Shown: positions 22,979 to 31,510 of the stretch, in pieces
Numbering within the stretch: the first letter of the stretch is position 1
Layout: each line of letters begins with the position of its first letter
NCBI GenBank assembly: GCA_937951695.1
Contig: CALFBL010000050.1
Location: 1 to 31,999 of the forward strand
From: an uncultured Granulosicoccaceae bacterium
Lineage (GTDB): Bacteria; Pseudomonadota; Gammaproteobacteria; Granulosicoccales; Granulosicoccaceae
Direction: 5' to 3'
DNA: 31,999 bases
Translations under genes and position numbers: made by a program
Notes under the pieces: model-generated
The model's input: only the letters and a program-made list of their open reading frames with translations
Database searches by the model: none
Told to the model about the DNA's origin: nothing

Positions 22979-24231
22979 TCTGGTACTCCATGATTGGAAC
23001 CTACGGGTTCTACATCCTGGGAGCACTGTACGTACTAGCACCGGTCATCGCCTGGGTTTTATTTGCGATTGCGATCGTTCGTATTGGTAGATTCGTCATT
23101 GTTGGCGATCAGAGATACATCGTGCCGATACCGCCCCTGGTGGTTATCTGGTTTAGTGGAATGTTCGTGATGCTGATTGCACTGGTCGTCGGGCATTTTA
23201 CCCACGATTATGGATTGGGCACGGTCATCAAGTCGACGATTGGTTGGGCGAAAGGGTGGGCGTTACTGGCCATTTTCCCGCTGATTGGGTGCTTGAATAT
23301 TCGCCCCGAATTGATTTATCGCGCAGCCTGCATTGTTAGCTTGCACACCATTATCCTTGCACCGGTTTTTATCATGGCCTGGATGGCGAACTTGCCGCAG
23401 GTGTTGTACATCTCTCCGGTGCAAAAAGTGGGTGGACCGGGTCCTGAGTTTTTTGCCATGAGTTTGTATGAAATCGATCCTTCGAACGGTTCGCCGCGTT
23501 GGCGATTGTTCACCCCTTGGGCACCTGCCTTGGGATTTGTGGCCAATATCTATTTTGTCTTTGCGTTGCACGAGAAAAAACGGTTTTATCGATACGCAGG
23601 CATCGCTGGGTGCATCCTCATGGTGTTGTTGTCAGGCTCGCGGCTGGGATTGCTATCGCTGGTTTCGGTGTCACTGATAACCTGGTGGATCAGTATGATG
23701 GGCCGCCCGTTTTTTCTTTGGGTGACTGGCGTGGGGATTGCTCTCACTGGGCTAGCCATGGCACCTTTGCTGACGTTTGCCGATGATTTCGCCACACGCT
23801 TCAGGGAGGCTCGCGCCGATTCGTCGAGAGTTCGCGAAGCCCTGGCGCGGATAGCCGTCAATCGATGGCGGGAAGAAGCTCCGGTCTGGGGGCACGGTCA
23901 ACTAGAAGCGGGGCCGCATCTGGTCGAGTACATGATGATCGGTTCCCACCATACATGGTACGGCTTGCTGTACGTCAAAGGGGCTGTCGGGATGGTGGCC
24001 ATGGCCGTGCCGCTTGCTTGCAGTTTTTTCTACTTTTTATTTAAAGCGATGGTGTCTAGAGACGGGCGAGTGGCGCTAGGCATCGTCTTTTTACTGTTTC
24101 TGTATACCTTCGGAGAAAATCTGGAGGTGCTGGCGTACTTAATATGGCCCGGTTTGTTGTTTATCGGTTTGGCGTCGAAGGATGTGGTGAAGCCAACCCC
24201 ATCAACCGATTCGTCGACAGACGTTCGCTGA
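22948..24231 (+). CDS. O-antigen polymerase/ligase-like membrane protein (Wzy-type)
   Basis: This 427-residue protein has about ten to twelve helices, with the larger periplasmic loop and its conserved motif (MIGSHHTWYGLLYVKGAVGM, near residues 330-350) resembling the HN-x-YL motif of the Wzy/WaaL ligase family. These enzymes join lipid-linked repeat units to each other or to a lipid acceptor. Given a flippase, co-polymerase and exporter nearby, polymerase is the more probable role. The ATG at 22948 overlaps the previous gene by 31 bases and has an AGAG-type ribosome-binding site; an ATG at 22990 is an alternative with no good site. It is the last gene of the operon. Confidence 0.85.
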   Translation: MAPANIEERIVWYSMIGTYGFYILGALYVLAPVIAWVLFAIAIVRIGRFVIVGDQRYIVPIPPLVVIWFSGMFVMLIALVVGHFTHDYGLGTVIKSTIGWAKGWALLAIFPLIGCLNIRPELIYRAACIVSLHTIILAPVFIMAWMANLPQVLYISPVQKVGGPGPEFFAMSLYEIDPSNGSPRWRLFTPWAPALGFVANIYFVFALHEKKRFYRYAGIAGCILMVLLSGSRLGLLSLVSVSLITWWISMMGRPFFLWVTGVGIALTGLAMAPLLTFADDFATRFREARADSSRVREALARIAVNRWREEAPVWGHGQLEAGPHLVEYMMIGSHHTWYGLLYVKGAVGMVAMAVPLACSFFYFLFKAMVSRDGRVALGIVFLLFLYTFGENLEVLAYLIWPGLLFIGLASKDVVKPTPSTDSSTDVR

Positions 24232-24545
24232 ATTCCTCTGCCATTATTTGTCTGCCAGTTTGCTGACGGGCGCTGTACTTTTGGCATTCTGCTGATAGCG
24301 TCGTGAATTTGGCCAGTGGGTTAATCCAACGTCATCGGTGATCGCCTCATGGTGATGATAGCAGGCCCTTAATAAGCTACCGTTTGGGTGAAATAAGAAA
24401 AGTTTTGTGAGCAGCTTCGCACCGCTTTGAATCCACGGCCGAATTGGCAATAGTTCACTTTTCGTGGCATGGATGTTTCTAAGTATCCAGTCTGTCTACC
24501 GCTAAATTGTAGTCTTGATAACAGACTTACGGACAAAGAAACACC
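24232..24545. other. Intergenic region upstream of galE
   Basis: These 314 bases separate the Wzy-type and Pel blocks. I see no terminator hairpin after the polymerase gene, no recognisable RNA and no credible ORF. A promoter for galE and the Pel genes probably lies in the AT-richer last 150 bases, but no -35/-10 pair with good spacing stood out. Confidence 0.6.
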
Positions 24546-25568
24546 ATGCAAGATCAGCAAAAAAGCGCCATCCTCGTCACTGGTGGCGCAGGCTACATCG
24601 GCAGTCATGTTGTCAAATTACTCGGTGAGCGCGGCGAACGGGTAGTGGTGTTGGACGATCTATCCACCGGTAATCGCGAAGCGGTACTGTACGGTGAATT
24701 AGTCGAAGGCAACACGGGCGATCAGACGTTAGTGGCCAACGTACTGAAGCGTTACGACGTGTCCACAGTGATGCATTTTGCCGCTCACACGATCGTACCT
24801 GAGAGTGTTGAGAAACCGTTGAAATATTACGGCAACAACACGGCAAACACTCGTAGCCTACTTGAAGTGTGCGATGAGGCGGGTTTAGAGAATTTTATTT
24901 TTTCATCCACTGCAGCCACGTATGGAATTCCTGATGACGCGTCAAAGCCGTGCGCGGAGACTCTGGCCACAGCTCCAATCAACCCGTACGGCGATTCGAA
25001 ACTAATGTCGGAAAAAATGCTTCAGGATCTGGACGCAGCTTCGGATATGAATCATGTGATTCTGCGCTACTTTAATGTTGCAGGATCAGACCCCGACGGG
25101 TGCATTGGCCAATCAACCAAAAACGCGACTTTGCTGATTAAAGTTGCAGCGGAAGTTGCGTTAGGAAAACGCGAGCAGTTATACGTTTACGGTACCGATT
25201 ATCCAACCGCCGATGGTACGGGTATTCGCGATTACATCCACGTTACTGATCTGGCATCGGCGCATTTGGCGGCCCTGGATTATCTGAACAACGGTGGCAA
25301 GTCCACTTTGGTTAATTGCGGTTATGGACGCGGTTATTCAGTAAAAGAGGTGATTGATGCGGTTAACAGAATTCACGGCTCACCCATCAAGGTTGTGGAA
25401 GAGCCACGTCGGGCGGGTGATCCGCCGGCATTGATCGCAGCGGTGGATAAAATTCACAACACGTTTGATTGGAAACCCCAGCACGATTCTCTGGATGCCA
25501 TTGTCGATACTTCTTTGGCATGGGAGCGTCATCTAATGGCTGGTGGTAAGCCCGGGAAGGCAGCGTAA
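24546..25568 (+). CDS. galE: UDP-glucose/UDP-GlcNAc 4-epimerase
   Basis: This 340-residue extended SDR epimerase uses bound NAD to interconvert the C4 configuration of UDP-hexoses. The GGAGYIGSH cofactor motif is near residues 14-22, the active Y148 and K152 sit in NPYGDSK, and the substrate-binding RYFNVAGSDPDG and RAGDPPALIA segments are typical. The gatekeeper position that is Tyr299 in E. coli GalE falls here on L296 (GDPPALIA). Smaller residues at this position in related enzymes allow UDP-GlcNAc/UDP-GalNAc, so it could make UDP-GalNAc, the Pel precursor. It is the first gene of the Pel block and its stop overlaps the next start by one base. Confidence 0.93.
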   Translation: MQDQQKSAILVTGGAGYIGSHVVKLLGERGERVVVLDDLSTGNREAVLYGELVEGNTGDQTLVANVLKRYDVSTVMHFAAHTIVPESVEKPLKYYGNNTANTRSLLEVCDEAGLENFIFSSTAATYGIPDDASKPCAETLATAPINPYGDSKLMSEKMLQDLDAASDMNHVILRYFNVAGSDPDGCIGQSTKNATLLIKVAAEVALGKREQLYVYGTDYPTADGTGIRDYIHVTDLASAHLAALDYLNNGGKSTLVNCGYGRGYSVKEVIDAVNRIHGSPIKVVEEPRRAGDPPALIAAVDKIHNTFDWKPQHDSLDAIVDTSLAWERHLMAGGKPGKAA

Positions 25569-26101
25569 TGAAGATCTATTTTGCAGCCATGATAGCGGCA
25601 ATGGCACTTTTATTGGCGTCGTGCAGCTCGGTCACCTCAACACCTGCTGTGAGTATTGCCTCCAGTCAGGGTATTGCGATCTTACCGCTAATAAATCTAT
25701 CGACGACGCCGCTGGCTGGTGAACAGGTTGCCGCCATTGCCGAGTCTTCGTTGCGTTCGCGCGGAGCAATGGAATTGGCGACCTACCAACCTGCTAATGC
25801 GACTGGAGTAGGTGCTTTGCTGGCGACGTCGTTGAATAACACGTCGGGTTTGAGCTGGGCGCGCGAGTCGGGTTATCAGTACGCCTTGTCTGGTACGGTG
25901 CACGAATGGCACTACAAAGGCGGCCCGGACCGTGAGCCATCAGTCGCTGTGAGTTTGCGCCTAACCGATCTCAATACCCATCAGGTGGTCTGGCAGGCTA
26001 CATCCGCCAAAGCCGGTTGGGGGTTTTCAAGTTTGTCCACTGTCGGTCAAAAGCTTGTCAACAATTTGTTGAGCAAAGTGCGCGTGCAGTCAAACCGCTG
26101 A
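25568..26101 (+). CDS. pelC: PelC-like periplasmic lipoprotein, copy 1
   Basis: This 177-residue lipoprotein has the signal MKIYFAAMIAAMALLLASC, with lipobox L-A-S-C at Cys19. PelC in Pseudomonas forms a ring under the outer membrane that guides cationic Pel to the PelB pore. Length, lipidation, the position before pelD and the layout IAILPLINLS ... YQYALSGTVHEW ... VAVSLRLTDLNTHQVVWQA support this call. It could also be called a generic LPS-assembly-type lipoprotein if context were ignored. A GGAAGG ribosome-binding site lies inside the galE end. It is paralogous in layout to the gene at 31507. Confidence 0.72.
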   Translation: MKIYFAAMIAAMALLLASCSSVTSTPAVSIASSQGIAILPLINLSTTPLAGEQVAAIAESSLRSRGAMELATYQPANATGVGALLATSLNNTSGLSWARESGYQYALSGTVHEWHYKGGPDREPSVAVSLRLTDLNTHQVVWQATSAKAGWGFSSLSTVGQKLVNNLLSKVRVQSNR

Positions 26102-26108
26102 AAAATCT

Positions 26109-27527
26109 ATGAAATCGTCTTTCAATCTCGCCGCCTTGCGGGCCCGAACACGTGACTACATTGCTTCCAGTGAGCAACGAAGCACTCGACAAAGGCTTTT
26201 GGAACTGCCGCTGTTCGCTGTGGTACCGGCCGTTATCGGTGGCGCGGTGTTCCCGGCTCAGGCGCTAGGCATCGCCTCGGGTTTTCTGTGGGTCGCGGCG
26301 CTGCCGATCATCTATGCGGCCCGTTACGGTAGCAGTTGGGGCGTGCTGTGTTCGCTGGTGGCAGGTGCCACTTGGGTGCAACCGTTTGTAGCGTTTGAAG
26401 GGAGCTTATCGCAACGTACGATCATGGCAGTAGGTACCTTGTGTTTGTCTGTGATTGTGGGTGCATCTTCTGATCGCTGGCGTGTACGCAGTAATCAGGC
26501 AGAAGCGGAAAACGTTTATTTACGCCATCGCTTAAAAGAATTTTCCAACGACTACCACGTGCTGAAAGTGTCGCACGGTCATCTCGAAGAGTATATGGCC
26601 GGGCAACGACTCAGTTTGCGTTCGGCGCTCCAGGCGTTGACACCGGTGTTGACCTCTTCCGAAGAAGGTATTAAAGCGGGTAGCGAAATGATGGCGGTGT
26701 TTGCCCAATTTTGCTCGGTTCAGGTGGCAGGGCTCTACCCAATGAAGACTGAGTCGTTGGTGGACACTAATCCTATCGCGACCCACGGTGACATGGGCGA
26801 TTTGCCCGTGTTTGATCCGCTCATTCGTGAAGCGGTGAAAAAACAGAAGTTGGTCAGTGTTCGTCTTGAGGATGTCGATGTAGACACCACTGATGAATCC
26901 TTGCTAGCGGTGGTTCCAATATGCGATTCCAACGGACGAATGCACGGAGTGTTGGCGGTTCGTGATATGCACTTCATGGCGTTCCAGCAGGAGAACCTGA
27001 ATGTACTGGCGTTGCTCGGTGGCTATGCTGGGGATTTGCTGAGTCGCTCGGAAGGTCGCGCCTTGTCAAGAACCGCTTGGTTTTTGGCCGAAATCGACAG
27101 TGCATTGCGTTTCTGCAAATCGCATTCAGTACCGTCTACATTGGTGTGTGTACGTCTGCAGAAAACCTCCAAGGCAAATGCGGTTGCACAGTGGTTGAGC
27201 ACCGATTTACGCAGTTTGGATAGATCCTGGGTGTTGCCTTCGAAAAATGACGGCCCAACTGTATCCATTCTATTGCCCTTGCAAAACCGGCAGCAAAGCT
27301 CTCACTATTTGCGTCGTGTGGCAACCGATCTATTGAATAAGCACGGTGTGGCGTTGCCCTCGGTGGTGCTGGAAGTCGAAGCCATGGAGTTCAAGCGTTC
27401 GGACACCCGGGCCGATTGTCTGTCGTTTATCAATCGAGTCTCGGGTCTGGTTGATAGTGGTCAAATCCACGGCTATGGAGACGAACACGGTGAGAATCTC
27501 GATACGGGTAGTGGCCGTGTTGCGTAA
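26109..27527 (+). CDS. pelD: PelD, c-di-GMP receptor of Pel biosynthesis
   Basis: This 472-residue inner-membrane protein has four membrane helices in residues about 28-125, a coiled coil (about 128-165), a GAF domain (about 175-310, LLAVVPICDSNGRMHGVLAVRD) and a degenerate GGDEF domain (about 318-455). The GGDEF active-site loop is missing (KNDGPTVSILLP), so it cannot make c-di-GMP. The inhibitory-site motif R-S-L-D is kept at R368-D371, nearly the same numbering as R367/D370 in Pseudomonas PelD, where it binds c-di-GMP and switches on Pel synthesis. Output is therefore likely regulated post-translationally by c-di-GMP. It lies 7 bases after pelC. Confidence 0.93.
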   Translation: MKSSFNLAALRARTRDYIASSEQRSTRQRLLELPLFAVVPAVIGGAVFPAQALGIASGFLWVAALPIIYAARYGSSWGVLCSLVAGATWVQPFVAFEGSLSQRTIMAVGTLCLSVIVGASSDRWRVRSNQAEAENVYLRHRLKEFSNDYHVLKVSHGHLEEYMAGQRLSLRSALQALTPVLTSSEEGIKAGSEMMAVFAQFCSVQVAGLYPMKTESLVDTNPIATHGDMGDLPVFDPLIREAVKKQKLVSVRLEDVDVDTTDESLLAVVPICDSNGRMHGVLAVRDMHFMAFQQENLNVLALLGGYAGDLLSRSEGRALSRTAWFLAEIDSALRFCKSHSVPSTLVCVRLQKTSKANAVAQWLSTDLRSLDRSWVLPSKNDGPTVSILLPLQNRQQSSHYLRRVATDLLNKHGVALPSVVLEVEAMEFKRSDTRADCLSFINRVSGLVDSGQIHGYGDEHGENLDTGSGRVA

Positions 27528-28530
27528 GTACGCGCTTGCCGTGTTGGTGGTTCTATTGGGTAGCGTTCAGCTGGTGGCGCTGTGGCAGCTGATATCGCCC
27601 TCCGTCCCTTTGCTTCAGTCTAAGATTGCTTGGTTGGTGCTGCACACGATTACAACACTGTTGTTTGCCGTGGTGTCAGGGTATTGGTTGGGGGGACGTA
27701 CGTCACTGCAACCGAATTCGTTGGTCATGTTGATATTCGCCATGGCGATAACCATGCCCGGAATGGGTGGCATTGCAAGCGTTATTGCCTTGTTGGTCGG
27801 CAATCATGTTTGGTTGAATCGAGTAGCACTAGAGACCGATTTTCTGATCACTGAGAATCCTTCCTTACCATTTACGACTCCCATGGCGCGTAAAGCCACT
27901 GTGCCGGACAGTCGAGGCCTTGTAGAGCAGTTACGCTACTCAAAAGATCCTGATGTCCTGTATCAAAAAGTGTTATCGAGCAAACACGTTCGGAACAGTA
28001 TTTCTGTTGGGGTTTTCCGCGAGGCAGTGACTCACTCGGATGAGCGTATTCGATTGACCGCGTATCAAATTCTTGACCGCAAAGTGAGTGATCTCAATTT
28101 GGAGATTCAGCGCCTGGAGGCGAAGGCGAAAAGCTCTGAAGTCGATTCTCCGGGAGTAATCTGGTTACAGATCGCTAACAACTACTGGGAGTTGTTGACC
28201 CTTGAGCAAGGTGATGCAATTGCCAGAAAGCAGTTGCTGAAAAAAGCGGAGAATGCCGCTAAGCAATCGGTCGAGATCGATCCGGGGAACCGTAATGCCT
28301 GGTTGGTTTACGGGCGTGTTTGTCTGGCCGGCCGAGAATTTGAAGAGGCTGAACAAGCGTTTAAACAGGCCTTGGATCTGGGCATGCCAAACGATAAGGT
28401 GATTCCGTACCTGGCTGAAGTGGCCTTTGGAAAAAGGCAGTTCAAAAAAGTGTCTCAATTGCTGAACTCGCTGGATGATGCGTTTAAACAGTACCCGCCT
28501 TTAAAGCAAATTGTGGAGTATTGGGCATGA
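27490..28530 (+). CDS. pelE: PelE, membrane TPR protein of Pel synthase complex
   Basis: This 346-residue protein has two to three N-terminal membrane helices (YALAVLVVLLGSVQLVALW, then LHTITTLLFAVVSGYWLG and a third near MLIFAMAITMPGMGG). A cytoplasmic tetratricopeptide region follows in the last third (NAWLVYGRVCLAGREFEEAEQAFKQAL). PelE scaffolds PelD and PelF. I take the GTG at 27490, since GGAG lies ten bases upstream; the frame is open from 27346 and an ATG occurs at 27475, but neither has a ribosome-binding site. The gene overlaps pelD by 38 bases and pelF by four (ATGA). Confidence 0.88.
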   Translation: MRISIRVVAVLRKYALAVLVVLLGSVQLVALWQLISPSVPLLQSKIAWLVLHTITTLLFAVVSGYWLGGRTSLQPNSLVMLIFAMAITMPGMGGIASVIALLVGNHVWLNRVALETDFLITENPSLPFTTPMARKATVPDSRGLVEQLRYSKDPDVLYQKVLSSKHVRNSISVGVFREAVTHSDERIRLTAYQILDRKVSDLNLEIQRLEAKAKSSEVDSPGVIWLQIANNYWELLTLEQGDAIARKQLLKKAENAAKQSVEIDPGNRNAWLVYGRVCLAGREFEEAEQAFKQALDLGMPNDKVIPYLAEVAFGKRQFKKVSQLLNSLDDAFKQYPPLKQIVEYWA

Positions 28531-30095
28531 GTGTCGAACTGCCGTATGCGCCGGATGTAGAAGCGGATGTGTGCTTGCTGCTGGAAGGCACGTTTCCGTT
28601 TGTGAGGGGAGGGGTGTCGACGTGGGTGAAACAAATTATTCAGGGCATGCCCGAATTAAGATTTTCCATAATTTTTCTGGGTGCAAGCCAGGAGGACATG
28701 GAAACGCCAGCTTACGAAATCCCCGAAAATGTCCTTCATGTCGGTTGTTACAGTTTGCTCGATAAAATTGATGAACCGGTGAAAGCGCAGCACGAATGGT
28801 TTCGTAGACGAGGTATGCACGACAAGTTTGAACTCAATGATCAGTTACACGCGGCGCTGCGCAGTGGCGAGATCAGCGACGATACGCTAAAAGGCTTTGC
28901 TCAAATCGTCAGTGGTGAGAAGCCGATTACCGAGCGCGACCTGCAACACCACAGACTGGCCTGGGAAGGCATTCGCAAGAAATATATGGAAGCACCGGAA
29001 GGTCTGGATTTCAATCATTACTTCTGGACGGTTCGCAGCATGCACAGCCCATTGTTTGTGATCACTAAAATCGCCCAGGATGCGCCTCTTGCAAAACGTT
29101 ACCACTCGATTTCCACCGGCTACGCTGGGTACTTAGGCGCCTTGCTGAAGAAACGCACGGGTCGACCGTTACTGATATCCGAACACGGGATATACACAAA
29201 GGAGCGCGAACTGGATTTAGCGCAAGTTAATTGGATACCCGAAGAATTTGATCCCTTTCGTATCGGGCTCAACGAACAGATGAGTTATCTGCGACTGGTG
29301 TGGATCCGATTCTTCAAGTCTCTAGGCAAGATGTCTTATTTAGCAGCAGACGAGGTCTTCACCCTGTATGAAGGCAATCGGCGGCGGCAGGTCATCGATG
29401 GTGCAGACGAGAATCGGCTGCGAATCATCCCCAATGGGGTGGCTATCAACCCCTTTGCGGCTGTGCGACGACCCCGAGGCGCTCCGATTCCGCCGGTTAT
29501 AGGTCTTATTGGTCGTGTGGTGCCTATCAAGGATATTAAAACCTTTATTCGCGCTATGCGGGTCATTCGCGCCTCGATGCCAGAAGCGCAAGGGTGGCTG
29601 ATTGGTCCAGAAGATGAGGATCCTGCTTACACCGACGAATGCAAACAACTTGTGAGTAGTCTGGATTTAGATGACGTGGTGATTTTCAAGGGTTTTCAAA
29701 GACCTGAAGAAATGTTTCCCCAAATGGCTCTATCAGTGCTGACTTCAGTCTCGGAAGGCCAGCCGCTGGTGTCGCTTGAAGGGTTTGCCGCTGGCATCCC
29801 CGGGGTCACCACAGACGTGGGCAGTTGTTCGGAACTTATTTATGGTGTAACGGCTGAGGACAAAGCCATTGGTGCCGCGGGTGCTGTTGTCCCGATGGCC
29901 AGCCCCACGGAATTTGCTGAAGCCGTTCTGTATTTTTTAACGGATCAAGAGGCGTGGCAAAAGGCCAGTGATGCCGCTATTGAACGCGTTGAGGCCTACT
30001 ACGACGAGCGACAGATGATCACATCCTACCGTGAGGTCTATCAGCAACATAGCGGTGAAAAAAGCGTCACCGACAGTCAACAGAAGGCGTCCTGA
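28527..30095 (+). CDS. pelF: PelF, family 4 glycosyltransferase (Pel synthase)
   Basis: This 522-residue GT-B enzyme polymerises Pel in the cytosol at the inner membrane. The characteristic PelF N-terminus is present (DVCLLLEGTFPFVRGGVSTWVKQII). The catalytic E-x7-E of GT4 is E410 and E418 in SEGQPLVSLEGF, followed by GIPGVTTDVGSCSELI. The donor-side region GLIGRVVPIKDIKTFIRA (about 325-342) is typical. The ATG at 28527 overlaps the pelE stop as ATGA and has a TGTGGAG ribosome-binding site; a TTG two codons upstream is less likely. Length agrees with the family. Confidence 0.95.
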   Translation: MSVELPYAPDVEADVCLLLEGTFPFVRGGVSTWVKQIIQGMPELRFSIIFLGASQEDMETPAYEIPENVLHVGCYSLLDKIDEPVKAQHEWFRRRGMHDKFELNDQLHAALRSGEISDDTLKGFAQIVSGEKPITERDLQHHRLAWEGIRKKYMEAPEGLDFNHYFWTVRSMHSPLFVITKIAQDAPLAKRYHSISTGYAGYLGALLKKRTGRPLLISEHGIYTKERELDLAQVNWIPEEFDPFRIGLNEQMSYLRLVWIRFFKSLGKMSYLAADEVFTLYEGNRRRQVIDGADENRLRIIPNGVAINPFAAVRRPRGAPIPPVIGLIGRVVPIKDIKTFIRAMRVIRASMPEAQGWLIGPEDEDPAYTDECKQLVSSLDLDDVVIFKGFQRPEEMFPQMALSVLTSVSEGQPLVSLEGFAAGIPGVTTDVGSCSELIYGVTAEDKAIGAAGAVVPMASPTEFAEAVLYFLTDQEAWQKASDAAIERVEAYYDERQMITSYREVYQQHSGEKSVTDSQQKAS

Positions 30096-30097
30096 CG

Positions 30098-31510
30098 ATG
30101 GCGGGTATTGGTTTTGAACTTAGAAAATACCTGAACGACGATACCTTTACAGGATCGATGAAAGCCTACGGCTTTGCCGGGCTCATCAGTGCTGGCCCGT
30201 GGGTGTTGTCGATTCTTGGCGTGATGCTGATCGGCGTGATTGCACTGTCGCAAACTCTGATCGATCATCAAGTCAGGCAATTTACCACTTCAGTTACCTG
30301 GTTGATGGGTGCATCGCTCATTCTCACGGGGTTATTGCAGTTGATGTTTACTCGCTTTGTGGCTGATCGCCACTACGAGCGCCAGTTCGACATTATTAAC
30401 GCAAATTTTTTTGGCGCCTTGCTTCTGAGCGTGTCTGCCGCCGCCGTGGTCGGAACCATTCTCGCCTTTACGCTGTTCGAAGAGTCTTTGGCGTACGAAG
30501 TGTTGATGATCGCCAATTTTTGCGCATTGTCTGCGGTTTGGATTGCGGTCATATTTGTCGCTGGCTTGCGACGGTTTAAGGTAATTTTATGGACCTTTGC
30601 CATCGCTTACAGCATCACGGTGGCGATCTCGTTGTGCTTCATGTCAGCGGGTCTGGAAGGGCTGTTACTGGGACTATTTATTGGTCATGTGGCACTGGCT
30701 TTCTTGATGGTTGGAGCGATTATTCCCGAGTATCCGATCGTTGGCGGGGTGCGTTGGGATTTTCTATCGCTGCCAAAAATTCATCCTATGCTGATCGGGA
30801 TTGGCTTTTTTTATAACTTGGGTATTTGGTCGGACAAGCTTATATTCTGGTTACATCCAGACACCTCTGAACTGGTAATAGGCCCGCTGCGTACCTCACT
30901 CATATATGACCTACCCATTTTTCTGGCTTATTTGAGCATTATCCCCGGGATGGCGGTATTTCTATTGACCATAGAAACCGATTTTGCCGAAGCCTACGAG
31001 GGTTTTTTTTCAGCGGTCAGAGGCAACGCGAGTTTGCAGGAAGTGGAAAAATTGGGTAACGCGATGGTCGTCGCCGTTCGCGAAGGGCTGTTTCAAATCG
31101 TGCGGGTGCAGGGCATTACCGTGTTGCTACTGTATGTACTGGGTCCCAGCATTATTAAATGGATGGAACTACCCGCTAAATTTGTTCACCTTTACTACGT
31201 CGACTTGGTCGGTGTAGCCGCTCAGGTGTTGATGCTGGCTATTTTGAACGTAGCCTTCTATCTCGACAAATTGCGAGATGCGCTCGTGCTGACCGTATTT
31301 ATGTTTATTACGAATGTCTTGTTTACATGGCTGTCGATTCTATGGGGGCCGGTTTACTTTGGTTTTGGTTTTGGGGTGTCTATGGCACTGACCGCCCTGG
31401 TGGGTGTCGTCATGATTGGCCGGGAGCTGGATCACATTGAGTTTCATACTTTTATGCGTCAGCGCAAAACGGTTTTGGAAGAGCCAGTAACGAGTGAGGG
31501 TGCGTCATGA
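30098..31510 (+). CDS. pelG: PelG, Pel polysaccharide membrane transporter
   Basis: This 470-residue inner-membrane protein has about twelve helices and is of the MOP/MATE-like class used for Pel export across the inner membrane. The first residues MAGIGFELRKYL, and the stretch GFFYNLGIWSDKLIFWLHP (about 235-253), are strongly PelG-like. It begins two bases after the pelF stop and its own stop overlaps the next start as ATGA. It works with PelD, PelE and PelF in one complex. No truncation or missing segment is seen. Confidence 0.94.
   Translation: MAGIGFELRKYLNDDTFTGSMKAYGFAGLISAGPWVLSILGVMLIGVIALSQTLIDHQVRQFTTSVTWLMGASLILTGLLQLMFTRFVADRHYERQFDIINANFFGALLLSVSAAAVVGTILAFTLFEESLAYEVLMIANFCALSAVWIAVIFVAGLRRFKVILWTFAIAYSITVAISLCFMSAGLEGLLLGLFIGHVALAFLMVGAIIPEYPIVGGVRWDFLSLPKIHPMLIGIGFFYNLGIWSDKLIFWLHPDTSELVIGPLRTSLIYDLPIFLAYLSIIPGMAVFLLTIETDFAEAYEGFFSAVRGNASLQEVEKLGNAMVVAVREGLFQIVRVQGITVLLLYVLGPSIIKWMELPAKFVHLYYVDLVGVAAQVLMLAILNVAFYLDKLRDALVLTVFMFITNVLFTWLSILWGPVYFGFGFGVSMALTALVGVVMIGRELDHIEFHTFMRQRKTVLEEPVTSEGAS

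Noticed and set aside
27346..27489. Longer N-terminus for PelE
   Set aside because: The segment is out-of-frame pelD sequence, rich in Trp/Cys/Arg, with no ribosome-binding site; the GTG at 27490 is better.
26109..27527. PelD as an active diguanylate cyclase
   Set aside because: The GGDEF loop is replaced by KNDGPTVSILLP; only the c-di-GMP-binding RxxD site is kept.
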